From an uncultured Clostridia bacterium (GTDB taxonomy: Bacteria; Bacillota; Clostridia; Oscillospirales; CAG-272): a stretch of DNA of 11,535 nucleotides. Location of the stretch: positions 1-11,535 of the forward strand of contig CAJONA010000038.1 of the NCBI GenBank assembly GCA_905235755.1. Direction: 5' to 3'. This document shows positions 1-8,728 of the stretch, piece after piece. Both the position numbers and the translations under genes were made by a program. The notes beneath the pieces were generated by a model. The model was not told where the DNA came from and searched no databases. It saw only the letters and a program-made list of their open reading frames with translations. Every line of letters starts with the position of its first letter. Positions within the stretch are counted from its first letter, which is position 1.

Positions 1-1264
1 ATACTACCTCTTTTTCGAGTATATTTTTGAACGTATCGTCCTGCGGGTACACGGCGCACGCCATCATAAAGTCCTGCCATACCATTATGCCGTGGCTGTC
101 GCAGAAGTCGAAGAACGCGTCGTCCTCGTATATTCCGCCGCCCCACATTCTGACGCAGTCAGAGCCTGTCTGCCAAAGATATGACAGCCCTTCGTCAAGG
201 CGCTTTTCGTTTTCGCTCGGGAACGGCGAGAGCGGAGACCAGTTCACACCGCGCCAGAATACGGGCACGCCGTTGATCTTGAACAAAAATTGCCCCTCGC
301 CGTCTTTTACGCTCTCCGAGCGCAAAAGTTCGACGGTGCGCAGACCTATCTTCATTTTATATGTGTCGAGCACTTTGCCGCCGAGCAGCAGCTCCGCTTT
401 GCAGTCGTAGAGGTTCGGCTCGCCGTAGCCGCGCGGCCACCACAGCTTCGCGTTCTCGATCTCAAACGCGAGCCGCCCGTACTGCTCGCCCCACGGCGTT
501 ATCTCCTCGCAAAAAGTGCTGTCGCCGCATTTTCCCGAGAATCGGAACGTGTACTTCTGAACAAGGTCGTCGGAGATGGATATGTCGAAGAAAATGCGTA
601 TTTTCGCAATGTTTTCTTTCGGCTTTGTATATATGGTGTAAACGTATACGTCGTTGATTGAATCATGCTTTTTCCGCGTGATGAATATCGGTTTCCAGAC
701 GCCGCATGAGACGATGCGCGGCATGATGTCCCAGCCGTACATATGCGCCGATTTTCTGATGTAGAGATTTTGATAATTGTACCACAGCGCGTTCGACGCC
801 GCCGTCGAGCGATGTTTTCTTGCCTCTATCACGACGGGTGAAAAATGTATCAGCAGCGAATGATGCCCCTTTCCTTTGGCGGCGGCGCTGTGCGGTATGA
901 ACATATTTTCGGCGCGGAGGATGTGTTCGCCGTCGAGATACACGTCGGCTATCGTGTCGAGTCCTTCGAACAAAAGCCCGCTGTCCTCGTCAAAGTCTGC
1001 GTCGAAATCGACGGCGTACCAGACGTGCATCGCTTCGAGATATTGAAGTTTCAGTGCGTTGTCGCCGAAAAACGGATCGGGTATCTTTCCCGCGTTATAT
1101 AGATCGAGCACGAAGCTGCCCGGCACGGTCGCCGCCGTCGGCGTAAGTCCGCGCGCGGCGAGCTCGTCGACAGACGATATTTTATCCGCATAGCCCATGC
1201 AGTCGCTGTTTTTCGCGTAATAGAGTTTCCAATCACCCGAAATCTTACAGATCTTTTTGTACAT
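1..1264 (-). CDS. Beta-mannosidase, glycoside hydrolase family 2 (N-terminal 421 residues, cut by window edge)
   Basis: Reading the minus strand from the ATG at 1264 gives 421 uninterrupted codons to the left edge. The protein has the GH2 order: a sugar-binding jelly-roll domain (about residues 1-190), an Ig-like sandwich (about 195-310, with WWPRGYGEPNLY at 275-286), then the start of the TIM barrel with NGVPVFWRGVNWSP (331-344), RMWGGGIYE (372-380) and GIMVWQDFMMACAVYP (392-407). The last two motifs are typical of beta-mannosidases rather than beta-galactosidases or glucuronidases. Family members are usually about 820-860 residues, so roughly half is present, and the catalytic glutamates lie outside the window. 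No signal peptide is seen, so it is probably cytoplasmic and releases terminal beta-mannose from imported mannosides. The start is supported by GAGGTGG at about 1268-1274 (minus). It diverges from pckA. Confidence 0.9.
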   Translation of the reverse strand, partial: MYKKICKISGDWKLYYAKNSDCMGYADKISSVDELAARGLTPTAATVPGSFVLDLYNAGKIPDPFFGDNALKLQYLEAMHVWYAVDFDADFDEDSGLLFEGLDTIADVYLDGEHILRAENMFIPHSAAAKGKGHHSLLIHFSPVVIEARKHRSTAASNALWYNYQNLYIRKSAHMYGWDIMPRIVSCGVWKPIFITRKKHDSINDVYVYTIYTKPKENIAKIRIFFDISISDDLVQKYTFRFSGKCGDSTFCEEITPWGEQYGRLAFEIENAKLWWPRGYGEPNLYDCKAELLLGGKVLDTYKMKIGLRTVELLRSESVKDGEGQFLFKINGVPVFWRGVNWSPLSPFPSENEKRLDEGLSYLWQTGSDCVRMWGGGIYEDDAFFDFCDSHGIMVWQDFMMACAVYPQDDTFKNILEKEVV

Positions 1265-1294
1265 TTTCCACCTCGAAAGCGTTATTATATTTTA

Positions 1295-1323
1295 ATTATA
1301 TCCGCTCATATCGGAAAAGTCAA
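1295..1323 (-). promoter_or_regulatory. Promoter of the beta-mannosidase gene
   Basis: On the minus strand TTGACT (1318-1323) is followed after exactly 17 bases by TATAAT (1295-1300). The start codon is 31 bases downstream of the -10 box, with the ribosome binding site between. This is a near-consensus housekeeping sigma promoter. No operator palindrome is evident in the 198-base gap shared with pckA. Confidence 0.65.
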
Positions 1324-1392
1324 TATCATAAGTGTGCCGTGCGAAATGTTGCCGTGACGGGCATAAAATTTAAAAATTTTTTATAAAAATGA

Positions 1393-1421
1393 TTTATTTT
1401 TTTAATAAATTATGGTATAAT
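1393..1421 (+). promoter_or_regulatory. Promoter of pckA
   Basis: TATAAT at 1416-1421 is preceded by TGG, giving an extended -10 (TGnTATAAT). A weak -35, TTTATT (1393-1398), lies 17 bases upstream within a very A+T-rich stretch (1370-1412) that could act as an UP element. The ribosome binding site GGGAGGA (1449-1455) is 7 bases before the pckA ATG. Confidence 0.6.
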
Positions 1422-1462
1422 GGTATTAAAGCATAATGCTGTTATAATGGGAGGAATTTTTT

Positions 1463-3033
<1,571 letters not shown>

Positions 3034-3040
3034 GATCAAT

Positions 3041-3056
3041 ATAAAAATTCCCCGCG
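3041..3056 (+). repeat. 16-base direct repeat, left copy (half terminator)
   Basis: ATAAAAATTCCCCGCG here is identical to 3199-3214. The right copy is the 5' arm of a complete terminator hairpin, while this left copy lacks its partner arm. The pair flanks the palindromic element, so it looks like a target-site duplication. Confidence 0.7.
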
Positions 3057-3198
3057 TCAAAAAGCCTTCCCCTGACGGGGAAGGTGTCAACGAATGAAAT
3101 GAGTTGACGGATGAGGAGATAACGTACAGCCATGTTTTAATGGTGTATCTCCTCATCCACCGCAAGCGGTCCCCCTTCCCCGTCAAGGGAAGGCTATC
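3057..3198. mobile_element. Miniature inverted-repeat (MITE-like) element, non-coding
   Basis: The 142-base insert has nested symmetry. The outer arms 3063-3084 and 3174-3195 are imperfect inverted copies of AGCCTTCCCCTGACGGGG.., and each also folds on itself (8-bp stem 3065-3072/3077-3084; 7-bp stem 3174-3180/3187-3193). Inner arms GGATGAGGAGATA (3109-3121) and TATCTCCTCATCC (3146-3158) are a perfect 13-bp inverted pair. Smaller hairpins are GTCAAC/GTTGAC (3086-3091/3103-3108) and ACCGC-AA-GCGGT (3159-3170). There is no coding potential. CCTTCCCC/GATGAGG-type repeats are, from memory, frequent between genes of gut Clostridia. Presumably it moves by a transposase in trans, or behaves as a REP-like palindrome. 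Confidence 0.7.
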
Positions 3199-3200
3199 AT

Positions 3201-3230
3201 AAAAATTCCCCGCGGAAGCGGGGAATTTTT
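3201..3230 (+). terminator. Rho-independent terminator of pckA
   Basis: AAAAATTCCCCGC, loop GGAA, and GCGGGGAATTTTT form a perfect 13-bp stem followed by further T-rich sequence (GAGTTTTTTT). The A-rich 5' side would let it act in both directions. Its 5' arm is duplicated at 3043-3055 on the far side of the repeat element. Confidence 0.85.
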
Positions 3231-3318
3231 GAGTTTTTTTCAAAACCGATTAACCGACAGGCATTGACCGATACTATATAAACGAAAGCTTTCAAAAACG
3301 CATCACGGGAGCAGCATT

Positions 3319-4914
3319 ATGGACAGAAAACACGCATCGTCACTCATATCCGAAAATCTCACTTCAATATATGGCTTTGCGTTCGCCCGCCTTTACGACA
3401 AAGACAAGGTGGACGACCTTTGCGGCGAGATAATTGTCGAAATTCTCGGCAGTGCCGAAAAAATACGCGACGACGGCGCGTTCTGGGCTTATGCTTGGCG
3501 CGTAGCAGAAAACACGTTCAAGAAATTCATTCGCCGCGAGAATATTATTGCACGCGCCGAGGCGCAAATGCCCGAAAATTCCGATGGTTTCGGCGTTTAT
3601 GTTTCCGCGCAGTCATTTGAAGAAGAAATGGCGGAACGCGAGGAGCAAAACGAAGAAATTTACCGCTTGCGCCGCGAGCTGTCGCTTCTCTCAAAGACGC
3701 ACCGCGAGGTCAGCGTGATGTACTATGTCAAAAATATGAGCTGCTCCGAGATCGCAAAAGAAAAAAATATCAGCATCGAAATGGTGAAATATCACCTTTT
3801 CAAAACAAGAAAACTACTTAAAGAAGGTATCGGTATGGAAAGAAATTTAGGCGAAAAATCATATAATCCCGGCACGTTTTCATTAAACTTTTGGGGAGAT
3901 TATAACTACTACTCCGGACTTTTCCAAAATCGCAAGCTCCCAGGCGCGATAGTTCTTGCGGCGTACTATACGCCGATGACGGCGCGCGAGCTGTCTCTTG
4001 AAACGGGAGTCGCAATGCCGTATATCGAGGACGAACTCGACATTCTCGAAACGGCAGGCATAATCAAAAAGGACGGCGACAAATATCAGACAAATATCGT
4101 TATAATCACCGAAGCGTACGAAACGGAACTTTGGAAAAAGACAAAGGATATGTATCCCGCCGCCTCAGATAAAGCGTTTGATGACGTGAGATCGCTTTTG
4201 CCGAAGATTCGCGCGCTCGACTTTTCATGGAAAGACGCTGACGACAACCGCCTTATGATAATGGCGCTGAATCTCGCATTTGTCGAGGGATATAAAAAAG
4301 CAAGCCCCGATAAACCAATGCCGAAGCTCCCACTTGGCGGGCACGGGTATATCCACGGTTATGAAAGGGATTGGTCAAAGGATCATTTCAGGGGCATCAC
4401 GCTGGGAACCAACTTCGATGATAATAAAATTTTTTATGCTCTTGTGGGGTACAACGTTTTCGGCAGACCGAACTTTTTTAGCGTCGGAAATTGGAGCGAT
4501 AAACAAATGGCGATGCATAACGCGATAAAGGAAGCACCGATAAACGACAATGAAAACGCCCCGTATCTCATCGAAAACGGCTATATCACGAGCGACGGCG
4601 AAAATTATCACGCAAATTTCCCCGTTTTCAAAAAGAGTTCGTTTGATGAACTTATCGAAATGCTTTCACCCGTCAGCGAAAAGGTTTGCGTTTTGATAAA
4701 AGAAATTACGACTATGGCGACAAAAATGTTAATTGAGCATTCGCCTGCGTCGGTCAAAGATCAATGCGCCGATATAGCGACAAACATTTATAGTCTGGAT
4801 ATAATGGCTATTTTAATGGAAGACCTCGTCGCGCGAGGAAAGCTCTCCGTTCCCGACGGCAACGACGCAGTGACCACGTGGGGCTGGCGTTCGGATGATC
4901 ACAGCTCAACTTAA
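3319..4914 (+). CDS. ECF-like sigma-70 family factor with winged-helix and long uncharacterised C-terminal region
   Basis: The protein has 531 residues. Residues about 10-74 resemble sigma region 2 (VDDLCGEIIVEIL, then FWAYAWRVAENTFKKFIRRE). Residues about 112-168 resemble region 4, with the helix-turn-helix MSCSEIAKEKNISIEMVKYHLFKTRKLLKEG. A plain ECF factor would end near residue 175. This one continues with a winged-helix-like segment (about 205-262: LPGAIVLAAYYTPMTARELS, then LETAGIIKKDGDKYQTNI) and about 270 residues I do not recognise (KLPLGGHGYIHGYERDW at 336-352). There is no membrane segment and no neighbouring anti-sigma gene, so the C-terminal half may be the built-in sensor or regulator (inference). 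GGGAG at 3307-3311 is 7 bases before the ATG. The gene is flanked by terminators and forms its own unit. It could instead be a sigma-like DNA-binding regulator that does not bind core polymerase. Confidence 0.75.
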   Translation: MDRKHASSLISENLTSIYGFAFARLYDKDKVDDLCGEIIVEILGSAEKIRDDGAFWAYAWRVAENTFKKFIRRENIIARAEAQMPENSDGFGVYVSAQSFEEEMAEREEQNEEIYRLRRELSLLSKTHREVSVMYYVKNMSCSEIAKEKNISIEMVKYHLFKTRKLLKEGIGMERNLGEKSYNPGTFSLNFWGDYNYYSGLFQNRKLPGAIVLAAYYTPMTARELSLETGVAMPYIEDELDILETAGIIKKDGDKYQTNIVIITEAYETELWKKTKDMYPAASDKAFDDVRSLLPKIRALDFSWKDADDNRLMIMALNLAFVEGYKKASPDKPMPKLPLGGHGYIHGYERDWSKDHFRGITLGTNFDDNKIFYALVGYNVFGRPNFFSVGNWSDKQMAMHNAIKEAPINDNENAPYLIENGYITSDGENYHANFPVFKKSSFDELIEMLSPVSEKVCVLIKEITTMATKMLIEHSPASVKDQCADIATNIYSLDIMAILMEDLVARGKLSVPDGNDAVTTWGWRSDDHSST

Positions 4915-4926
4915 TCGGCGCAAAAG

Positions 4927-4958
4927 AATCGCCGCTCGATAAGAGCGGTGATTTTTTT
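4927..4958 (+). terminator. Terminator of the sigma-like gene
   Basis: AATCGCCGCTC, loop GATAA, and GAGCGGTGATT form an 11-bp stem with one G-U pair, followed by a run of seven T. It begins 12 bases after the stop codon. Confidence 0.85.
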
Positions 4959-4977
4959 GGGGATTTTTCGTTTAGTA

Positions 4978-5006
4978 TGGACAAATTATTTATTGTTTGA
5001 TATAAT
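4978..5006 (+). promoter_or_regulatory. Promoter of the UroD-like gene
   Basis: TGGACA (4978-4983, five of six consensus bases), a 17-base spacer, and TATAAT (5001-5006), with TGA just before giving an extended -10. It lies between the upstream terminator and the start codon, so the gene is transcribed on its own. Confidence 0.7.
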
Positions 5007-5025
5007 CATTACAGAAAAATGTTTT

Positions 5026-5030
5026 GGAGA
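5026..5030 (+). promoter_or_regulatory. Ribosome binding site that decides the UroD-like start
   Basis: GGAGA sits 5 bases before the ATG at 5036. The in-frame TTG at 5024 overlaps this site and has no binding site of its own, so the ATG at 5036 is the better start. Confidence 0.7.
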
Positions 5031-5035
5031 AATAT

Positions 5036-6079
5036 ATGTATACATATAACGGAAAAGAAGTATCGATAAAAGTGGAGATATATCCCGATGTTGTGCCGTA
5101 TCTCGGAGAAACGGATATGCTGCAATTCATAACAGATAAGGTCGCTTGCGCAGACGCATGGGAGAAGGCAAAAGAAAAGTTTTATTCGGAGTTCGGAGAA
5201 ATGCTCCCTATGAACAGAGTCGCGCCGCACCCGATATCATATATGCACCTTGTAGCGCTCGGAGGCAAGCTAGATATGCGGCAAAACGGCGAGCCGAACG
5301 TACACCCGTTTGCTTCTGACATCGACGAGGCGCTCGCGCTTGCGAAAAAGGCGGAGAACTTCAACTACGAGAATATGAAAGAAGCAAACGACCTCTATGA
5401 AATGTGCGAATATCTCGGGCGGCGTTTTCCCGAGGAAAACGTTTCCGCTTTCACCGGCTTTGGTTATGAGGGACCTGTTACAACGGCGGTATTGATGCGC
5501 GGCTCCGATTTTTATTGCGACATATACGATGAGCCGGAAAAATGCGTAGAGTTGCTGAACCTCATCGCTATAGGCGCGGGTAAGTGCGCAAATTTTGCAA
5601 GACTGAAAAGCGGCGGTAAGATAAACGATTACGCCTATTCGATATGCGACGATTTTGCGGCGCTTATTCCGCCGCAGATGTTTGATGAATTTGTTATTCC
5701 GCATTGGTACACATTCGGCGACACGACGACGCTCGACACGCCGCGGAGGTTCTTCCTTCACTGCGAAGGGATGAAACCCGCTCATCTCGGATATCTCAAA
5801 GAGGCGCATATAAATCATTTTCAGCCGTCCGTATCTCCCGACCTTTCTCTTTCCGATATGACGCCGTGGATAGGAAAGTCTTATAACGAGTTCGACTGGC
5901 TATGCTATGCGTTCAATATCGTAAAAATGAGCGATGAGCAGATATCCGTTTTCATCGAGGACTCGCTTAAAGCCGGCGCTTGCGCAGTAAGGACGCAGAT
6001 CGGCGCATACGCGTTTGAGGCGGGAAAGACCGACAGGATAAAAGCGTGGATCAAAGCGGCAGAAAAATACAAGGCGTAA
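5036..6079 (+). CDS. Uroporphyrinogen decarboxylase (UroD/MtaA) superfamily protein
   Basis: The protein has 347 residues from ATG 5036 (four more if the TTG at 5024 were used). It resembles the TIM-barrel superfamily of haem-pathway UroD and corrinoid methyltransferases (MtaA/CmuA type). Visible signs are DDFAALIPPQMFDEFVIPHW (205-224), matching the family's 'DD...isPe.f.ef..P' segment; FLHCEG (240-245), where relatives carry a zinc-binding His/Cys; and a late Cys at 316 (LKAGACAVRTQIG). In MtaA-type enzymes zinc is held by His-x-Cys plus a distal Cys; here His242 and Cys243 are adjacent, so that pattern is not strictly kept. No haem genes, corrinoid protein or MtaB-like partner lies nearby. 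A methyl-transfer or demethylation role is more likely than haem synthesis, but the substrate cannot be told. No signal peptide or membrane segment is present. Confidence 0.8.
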   Translation: MYTYNGKEVSIKVEIYPDVVPYLGETDMLQFITDKVACADAWEKAKEKFYSEFGEMLPMNRVAPHPISYMHLVALGGKLDMRQNGEPNVHPFASDIDEALALAKKAENFNYENMKEANDLYEMCEYLGRRFPEENVSAFTGFGYEGPVTTAVLMRGSDFYCDIYDEPEKCVELLNLIAIGAGKCANFARLKSGGKINDYAYSICDDFAALIPPQMFDEFVIPHWYTFGDTTTLDTPRRFFLHCEGMKPAHLGYLKEAHINHFQPSVSPDLSLSDMTPWIGKSYNEFDWLCYAFNIVKMSDEQISVFIEDSLKAGACAVRTQIGAYAFEAGKTDRIKAWIKAAEKYKA

Positions 6080-6091
6080 ATCTTCATATAT

Positions 6092-6121
6092 AAAAAATCA
6101 CCGCTGCGGCGGTGATTTTTT
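6092..6121. terminator. Bidirectional terminator between convergent genes
   Basis: AAAAAATCACCGC, loop TGCG, and GCGGTGATTTTTT form a perfect 13-bp stem. The T-run on each strand lets it end both the UroD-like gene (plus) and the lipoprotein gene (minus), whose stop codons lie 12 and 52 bases away. Confidence 0.85.
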
Positions 6122-6173
6122 ATATATAATACATATGTATAATATCTGATTTTTGCGATGAACGCTTGATTTT

Positions 6174-7115
6174 TCAATACATTGTGCCGCCCCATTCGAC
6201 GAGGGTAAAGCCGGTCCGTTCGAAGGGGGCGAGCGTCTGCTCGACCATATCGACGGGAGCGTCGACTTTCTTTATATGTATTATCACGCGGAGCACGCTG
6301 TCGGGCGTAGGCGAGACGTCGAGTGGGCATTCCGCCTCGCGCTCCGCCGTCTGCTCAAAGTAAACGACGCTCTGTCCGTTTTGTTCGAGCACCGGCAGCC
6401 AGAACATGATAAACTCGTCTGCTTCGCGCTCGTTTAGTCCGAGCAGAGCGAGCTTTTCTTCAAGGAACGGGATAGCGTCCTCGGCGGTGACGTAAAAGCC
6501 CGTCTTAAAGTCGACGGTGTACGTCCTCGCCTCGTCGAAGAACAGCGCGTAATACTGCCGTCCGTTTTCGTCCGTCAGCGTGCCGTCGGGAACGGCTGAA
6601 ACGCGCCACGCGCCGTTGTATTTTGGGTATGTGGTGATGAGATCGTCACTGTTAAAATACGTGACCGTTACATCTGTCGGCTCGGTTGGGTAGAGGTATA
6701 TGATCGGCTTTTTGACGTACGGATCGTTCGGGCGCTGCACAAAGCCGCACACGGTTATTTCGACCGATTTTTGCGCCGTTTGATAGCTTACGGTTACTGT
6801 CACCGTGCCGGCGGACAGCGCCGTCGCATTGCCGTCTTTGTCGATGACAAGCACGCTCTCATCGGACGATTTGAACGGACATTCTTCGATTATGTCGGGC
6901 CACTGTCCAGACAAAACAACGTCAAATGTGATCTTCTGCGTCTCGCCGACGTTCATCTCTTCGTTATAATAAATGTCGAATTTCTCGACTGTCGGCGGCT
7001 GTTCCGCAGCGCTCGGCTCGGTCTGCGAGGTGCTGACATTTTCCGATCCGCACGACGCAAGCACAAATATGAATGCAAGTATGAGTATCAATGATAAAAT
7101 GCGCGATGTTTTCAT
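6174..7115 (-). CDS. Lipoprotein with bacterial Ig-like (Big_2-type) domain and conserved C-terminal domain of unknown function
   Basis: The protein has 313 residues from the ATG at 7115. A basic start (MKTSR), a hydrophobic run (residues 6-19) and the lipobox LASC, with Cys22, predict a lipid-anchored surface protein. A low-complexity linker follows, then an Ig-like fold of Big_2 type (about 45-125; SSDESVLVIDKDGNATALSAG, then TVTVSY). From about 135 a second domain begins KKPIIYLYPTEPTDVTVTY, includes FLEEKLALLGLNEREADEFIMFWLPVLE, and ends ERTGFTLVEWGG. I recognise this as a recurring domain of Clostridia surface or hypothetical proteins but know no function for it. GGAGGA at 7121-7126 lies 5 bases before this ATG; the longer in-frame TTG at 7142 has no binding site. 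The gene is monocistronic, with its own promoter and terminator. Confidence 0.82.
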   Translation of the reverse strand: MKTSRILSLILILAFIFVLASCGSENVSTSQTEPSAAEQPPTVEKFDIYYNEEMNVGETQKITFDVVLSGQWPDIIEECPFKSSDESVLVIDKDGNATALSAGTVTVTVSYQTAQKSVEITVCGFVQRPNDPYVKKPIIYLYPTEPTDVTVTYFNSDDLITTYPKYNGAWRVSAVPDGTLTDENGRQYYALFFDEARTYTVDFKTGFYVTAEDAIPFLEEKLALLGLNEREADEFIMFWLPVLEQNGQSVVYFEQTAEREAECPLDVSPTPDSVLRVIIHIKKVDAPVDMVEQTLAPFERTGFTLVEWGGTMY

Positions 7116-7120
7116 AATTA

Positions 7121-7126
7121 TCCTCC
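7121..7126 (-). promoter_or_regulatory. Ribosome binding site that decides the lipoprotein start
   Basis: GGAGGA on the minus strand, 5 bases before the ATG at 7115, favours that start over the TTG at 7142, which would also put extra basic residues before the signal peptide. Confidence 0.75.
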
Positions 7127-7189
7127 GCAATTTTGTTTTCAATAATTAGTCGTTTTTAGCGGGAATTTTTCTCGCATTAGTGCAATATT

Positions 7190-7218
7190 ATTTTATCATA
7201 CGCGCCGCGCAAAGTCAA
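7190..7218 (-). promoter_or_regulatory. Promoter of the lipoprotein gene
   Basis: On the minus strand TTGACT (7213-7218), 17 bases, TAAAAT (7190-7195), with TGA directly before the -10. It gives a leader of about 70 bases. It lies back to back with the cysS promoter, the two -35 boxes about 27 bases apart. Confidence 0.65.
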
Positions 7219-7245
7219 TATTTTCACCGCGTGTGCCGAAATCTC

Positions 7246-7274
7246 TTTACAAATGCGGGGAAGTGTGATAAAAT
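7246..7274 (+). promoter_or_regulatory. Promoter of cysS
   Basis: TTTACA (7246-7251), 17 bases, TAAAAT (7269-7274), with TGA before it as an extended -10. The leader to the ATG is only about 30 bases, leaving no room for a T-box or other riboswitch. Confidence 0.65.
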
Positions 7275-7311
7275 ATAGTCGGGAATAGGAAATATCGCTT
7301 TCGGAGGAAAT

Positions 7312-8724
7312 ATGAAGCTTTATAATACATTATCAAAACAAATAGATGAGTTCGTGCCGAACGAGCCGGGCAAGGTGAAAATGTACACCTGCGGTCCGAC
7401 CGTATACCACTACGCGCACATCGGCAACATCCGCACATATATAATGGAGGACGTGCTCGAAAAATTCCTGCGCTTCTCGGGCTACGACGTAACGCGCGTG
7501 ATGAACGTGACGGACGTAGGGCATCTGTCGAGCGACGGCGACACGGGCGAGGACAAAATGGTTGCCGGCGCGAAGCGCGAGCACAAGACCGTTATGGAGA
7601 TAGCGAAGTTTTACGAAAAGGCGTTCTTCGACGACTGCGCGAAAGTCAATATCAAATACCCCGATATCGTTCAGCCGGCGACGGGCTGCATCGACGAATT
7701 TATAACGCTTGTGGGCGGGCTTATCGACAAAGGATTTGGCTATATTGCGGGCGGAAACGTGTATTTTGACACGTCGAAGGTCAAGGATTACTATGCGCTG
7801 TCGGGACACAGCACCGACGAGCTTATGGTCGGCGTCAGAGATGACGTCGACGAAGATACGAACAAGCGCAACAAGGCGGACTTCGTGCTTTGGTTCACAA
7901 AGTCGAAATTCGAAGATCAGGAGCTCAAATGGGACAGCCCGTGGGGGCTCGGATATCCCGGCTGGCACATTGAGTGCTCGGGCATCTCAATGAAGTATCT
8001 CGGCGAGCACCTCGATATACACTGCGGCGGCGTCGATAATATTTTCCCGCACCACACAAACGAAATAGCGCAAAGCGAGGCGTATCTCGGCCACAAATGG
8101 TGCAACTACTGGTTCCATGTTCAGCACCTCAACGACGAAACGGGTAAAATGTCAAAATCCAAGGGCGCGATACTGACTGTATCCGTTCTTAAAGAAAAGG
8201 GATACGATCCGCTTGCGTACAGACTTTTCTGCTTGCAGTCGCATTACCGCAAGCCGCTCAATTTCAGCTATGATGCGCTCGACAATGCGTCGGCGGCATA
8301 CGATAAACTGGTAAAGCGAGTCGCCAAGCTCGAAAACGGCGGCGACGTCGACGCGGCAAAAGTGGATGAGTACAGGCAAAAATTCATCGAAAAGGTCGGA
8401 ATGGACCTCAACACGTCGCTCGGACTGACCGTCCTCTACGACGCTCTCAAAGACAGCGTCTCCGACGCGACGAAGCGTGCCATCGTCGGCGAGCTTGACA
8501 AAGTGCTGTCTCTCGGACTGCTCGAAGCGGCTGAAAAACTGAACTCCGCGCCGGCGCCTGAAATTGATGACGCTGATAAATGGATCACGGATCTCATCGC
8601 GGAGCGCGCCGCGGCGAAGAAAAATAAGGATTACGCACGCGCCGACGCGATCCGCGCGTCTCTTGCCGAAAAGGGAATAACGCTCATCGATACAAAAGAC
8701 GGCACGACTTTTACAAAGTCGTAA
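7312..8724 (+). CDS. cysS: Cysteine--tRNA ligase
   Basis: This class I aminoacyl-tRNA synthetase charges tRNA-Cys with cysteine using ATP in the cytoplasm. The 470 residues match the usual length (about 460-470). Visible motifs are YTCGPTVYHYAHIGN (25-39) with the HIGH-type signature at 36-39, GWHIECSG (218-225), FPHHTNEIAQSE (245-256) and KMSKS (279-283). The zinc ligands correspond to Cys27, Cys222, His247 and Glu251, all present, so it should be active. The C-terminal anticodon-binding part ends in KKNKDYARADAIRASLAEKGITL, typical of the family. GGAGG (7303-7307) lies 4 bases before the ATG. No terminator follows, so read-through into rimO is possible. An 8-bp palindrome (8704-8722) spans the stop codon but has no T-run. 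Confidence 0.97.
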   Translation: MKLYNTLSKQIDEFVPNEPGKVKMYTCGPTVYHYAHIGNIRTYIMEDVLEKFLRFSGYDVTRVMNVTDVGHLSSDGDTGEDKMVAGAKREHKTVMEIAKFYEKAFFDDCAKVNIKYPDIVQPATGCIDEFITLVGGLIDKGFGYIAGGNVYFDTSKVKDYYALSGHSTDELMVGVRDDVDEDTNKRNKADFVLWFTKSKFEDQELKWDSPWGLGYPGWHIECSGISMKYLGEHLDIHCGGVDNIFPHHTNEIAQSEAYLGHKWCNYWFHVQHLNDETGKMSKSKGAILTVSVLKEKGYDPLAYRLFCLQSHYRKPLNFSYDALDNASAAYDKLVKRVAKLENGGDVDAAKVDEYRQKFIEKVGMDLNTSLGLTVLYDALKDSVSDATKRAIVGELDKVLSLGLLEAAEKLNSAPAPEIDDADKWITDLIAERAAAKKNKDYARADAIRASLAEKGITLIDTKDGTTFTKS

Positions 8725-8728
8725 AGTG

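Noticed and set aside
27..1102. Plus-strand open frames over the left edge
   Set aside because: They lie antisense to an uninterrupted minus-strand reading frame with clear beta-mannosidase motifs, and their translations are Arg/Ser-rich noise.
3057..3198. CRISPR or tRNA-like structure in the repeat element
   Set aside because: There are no regular spacers and no cloverleaf; the symmetry is that of an inverted-repeat element.
7333..7968. Minus-strand 211-residue open frame
   Set aside because: It is antisense to the cysS catalytic core and has no recognisable protein features.
8704..8722. Palindrome at the cysS stop as a terminator
   Set aside because: The stem ACGACTTT/AAAGTCGT is only 8 bp and has no T-run, so termination is unlikely.
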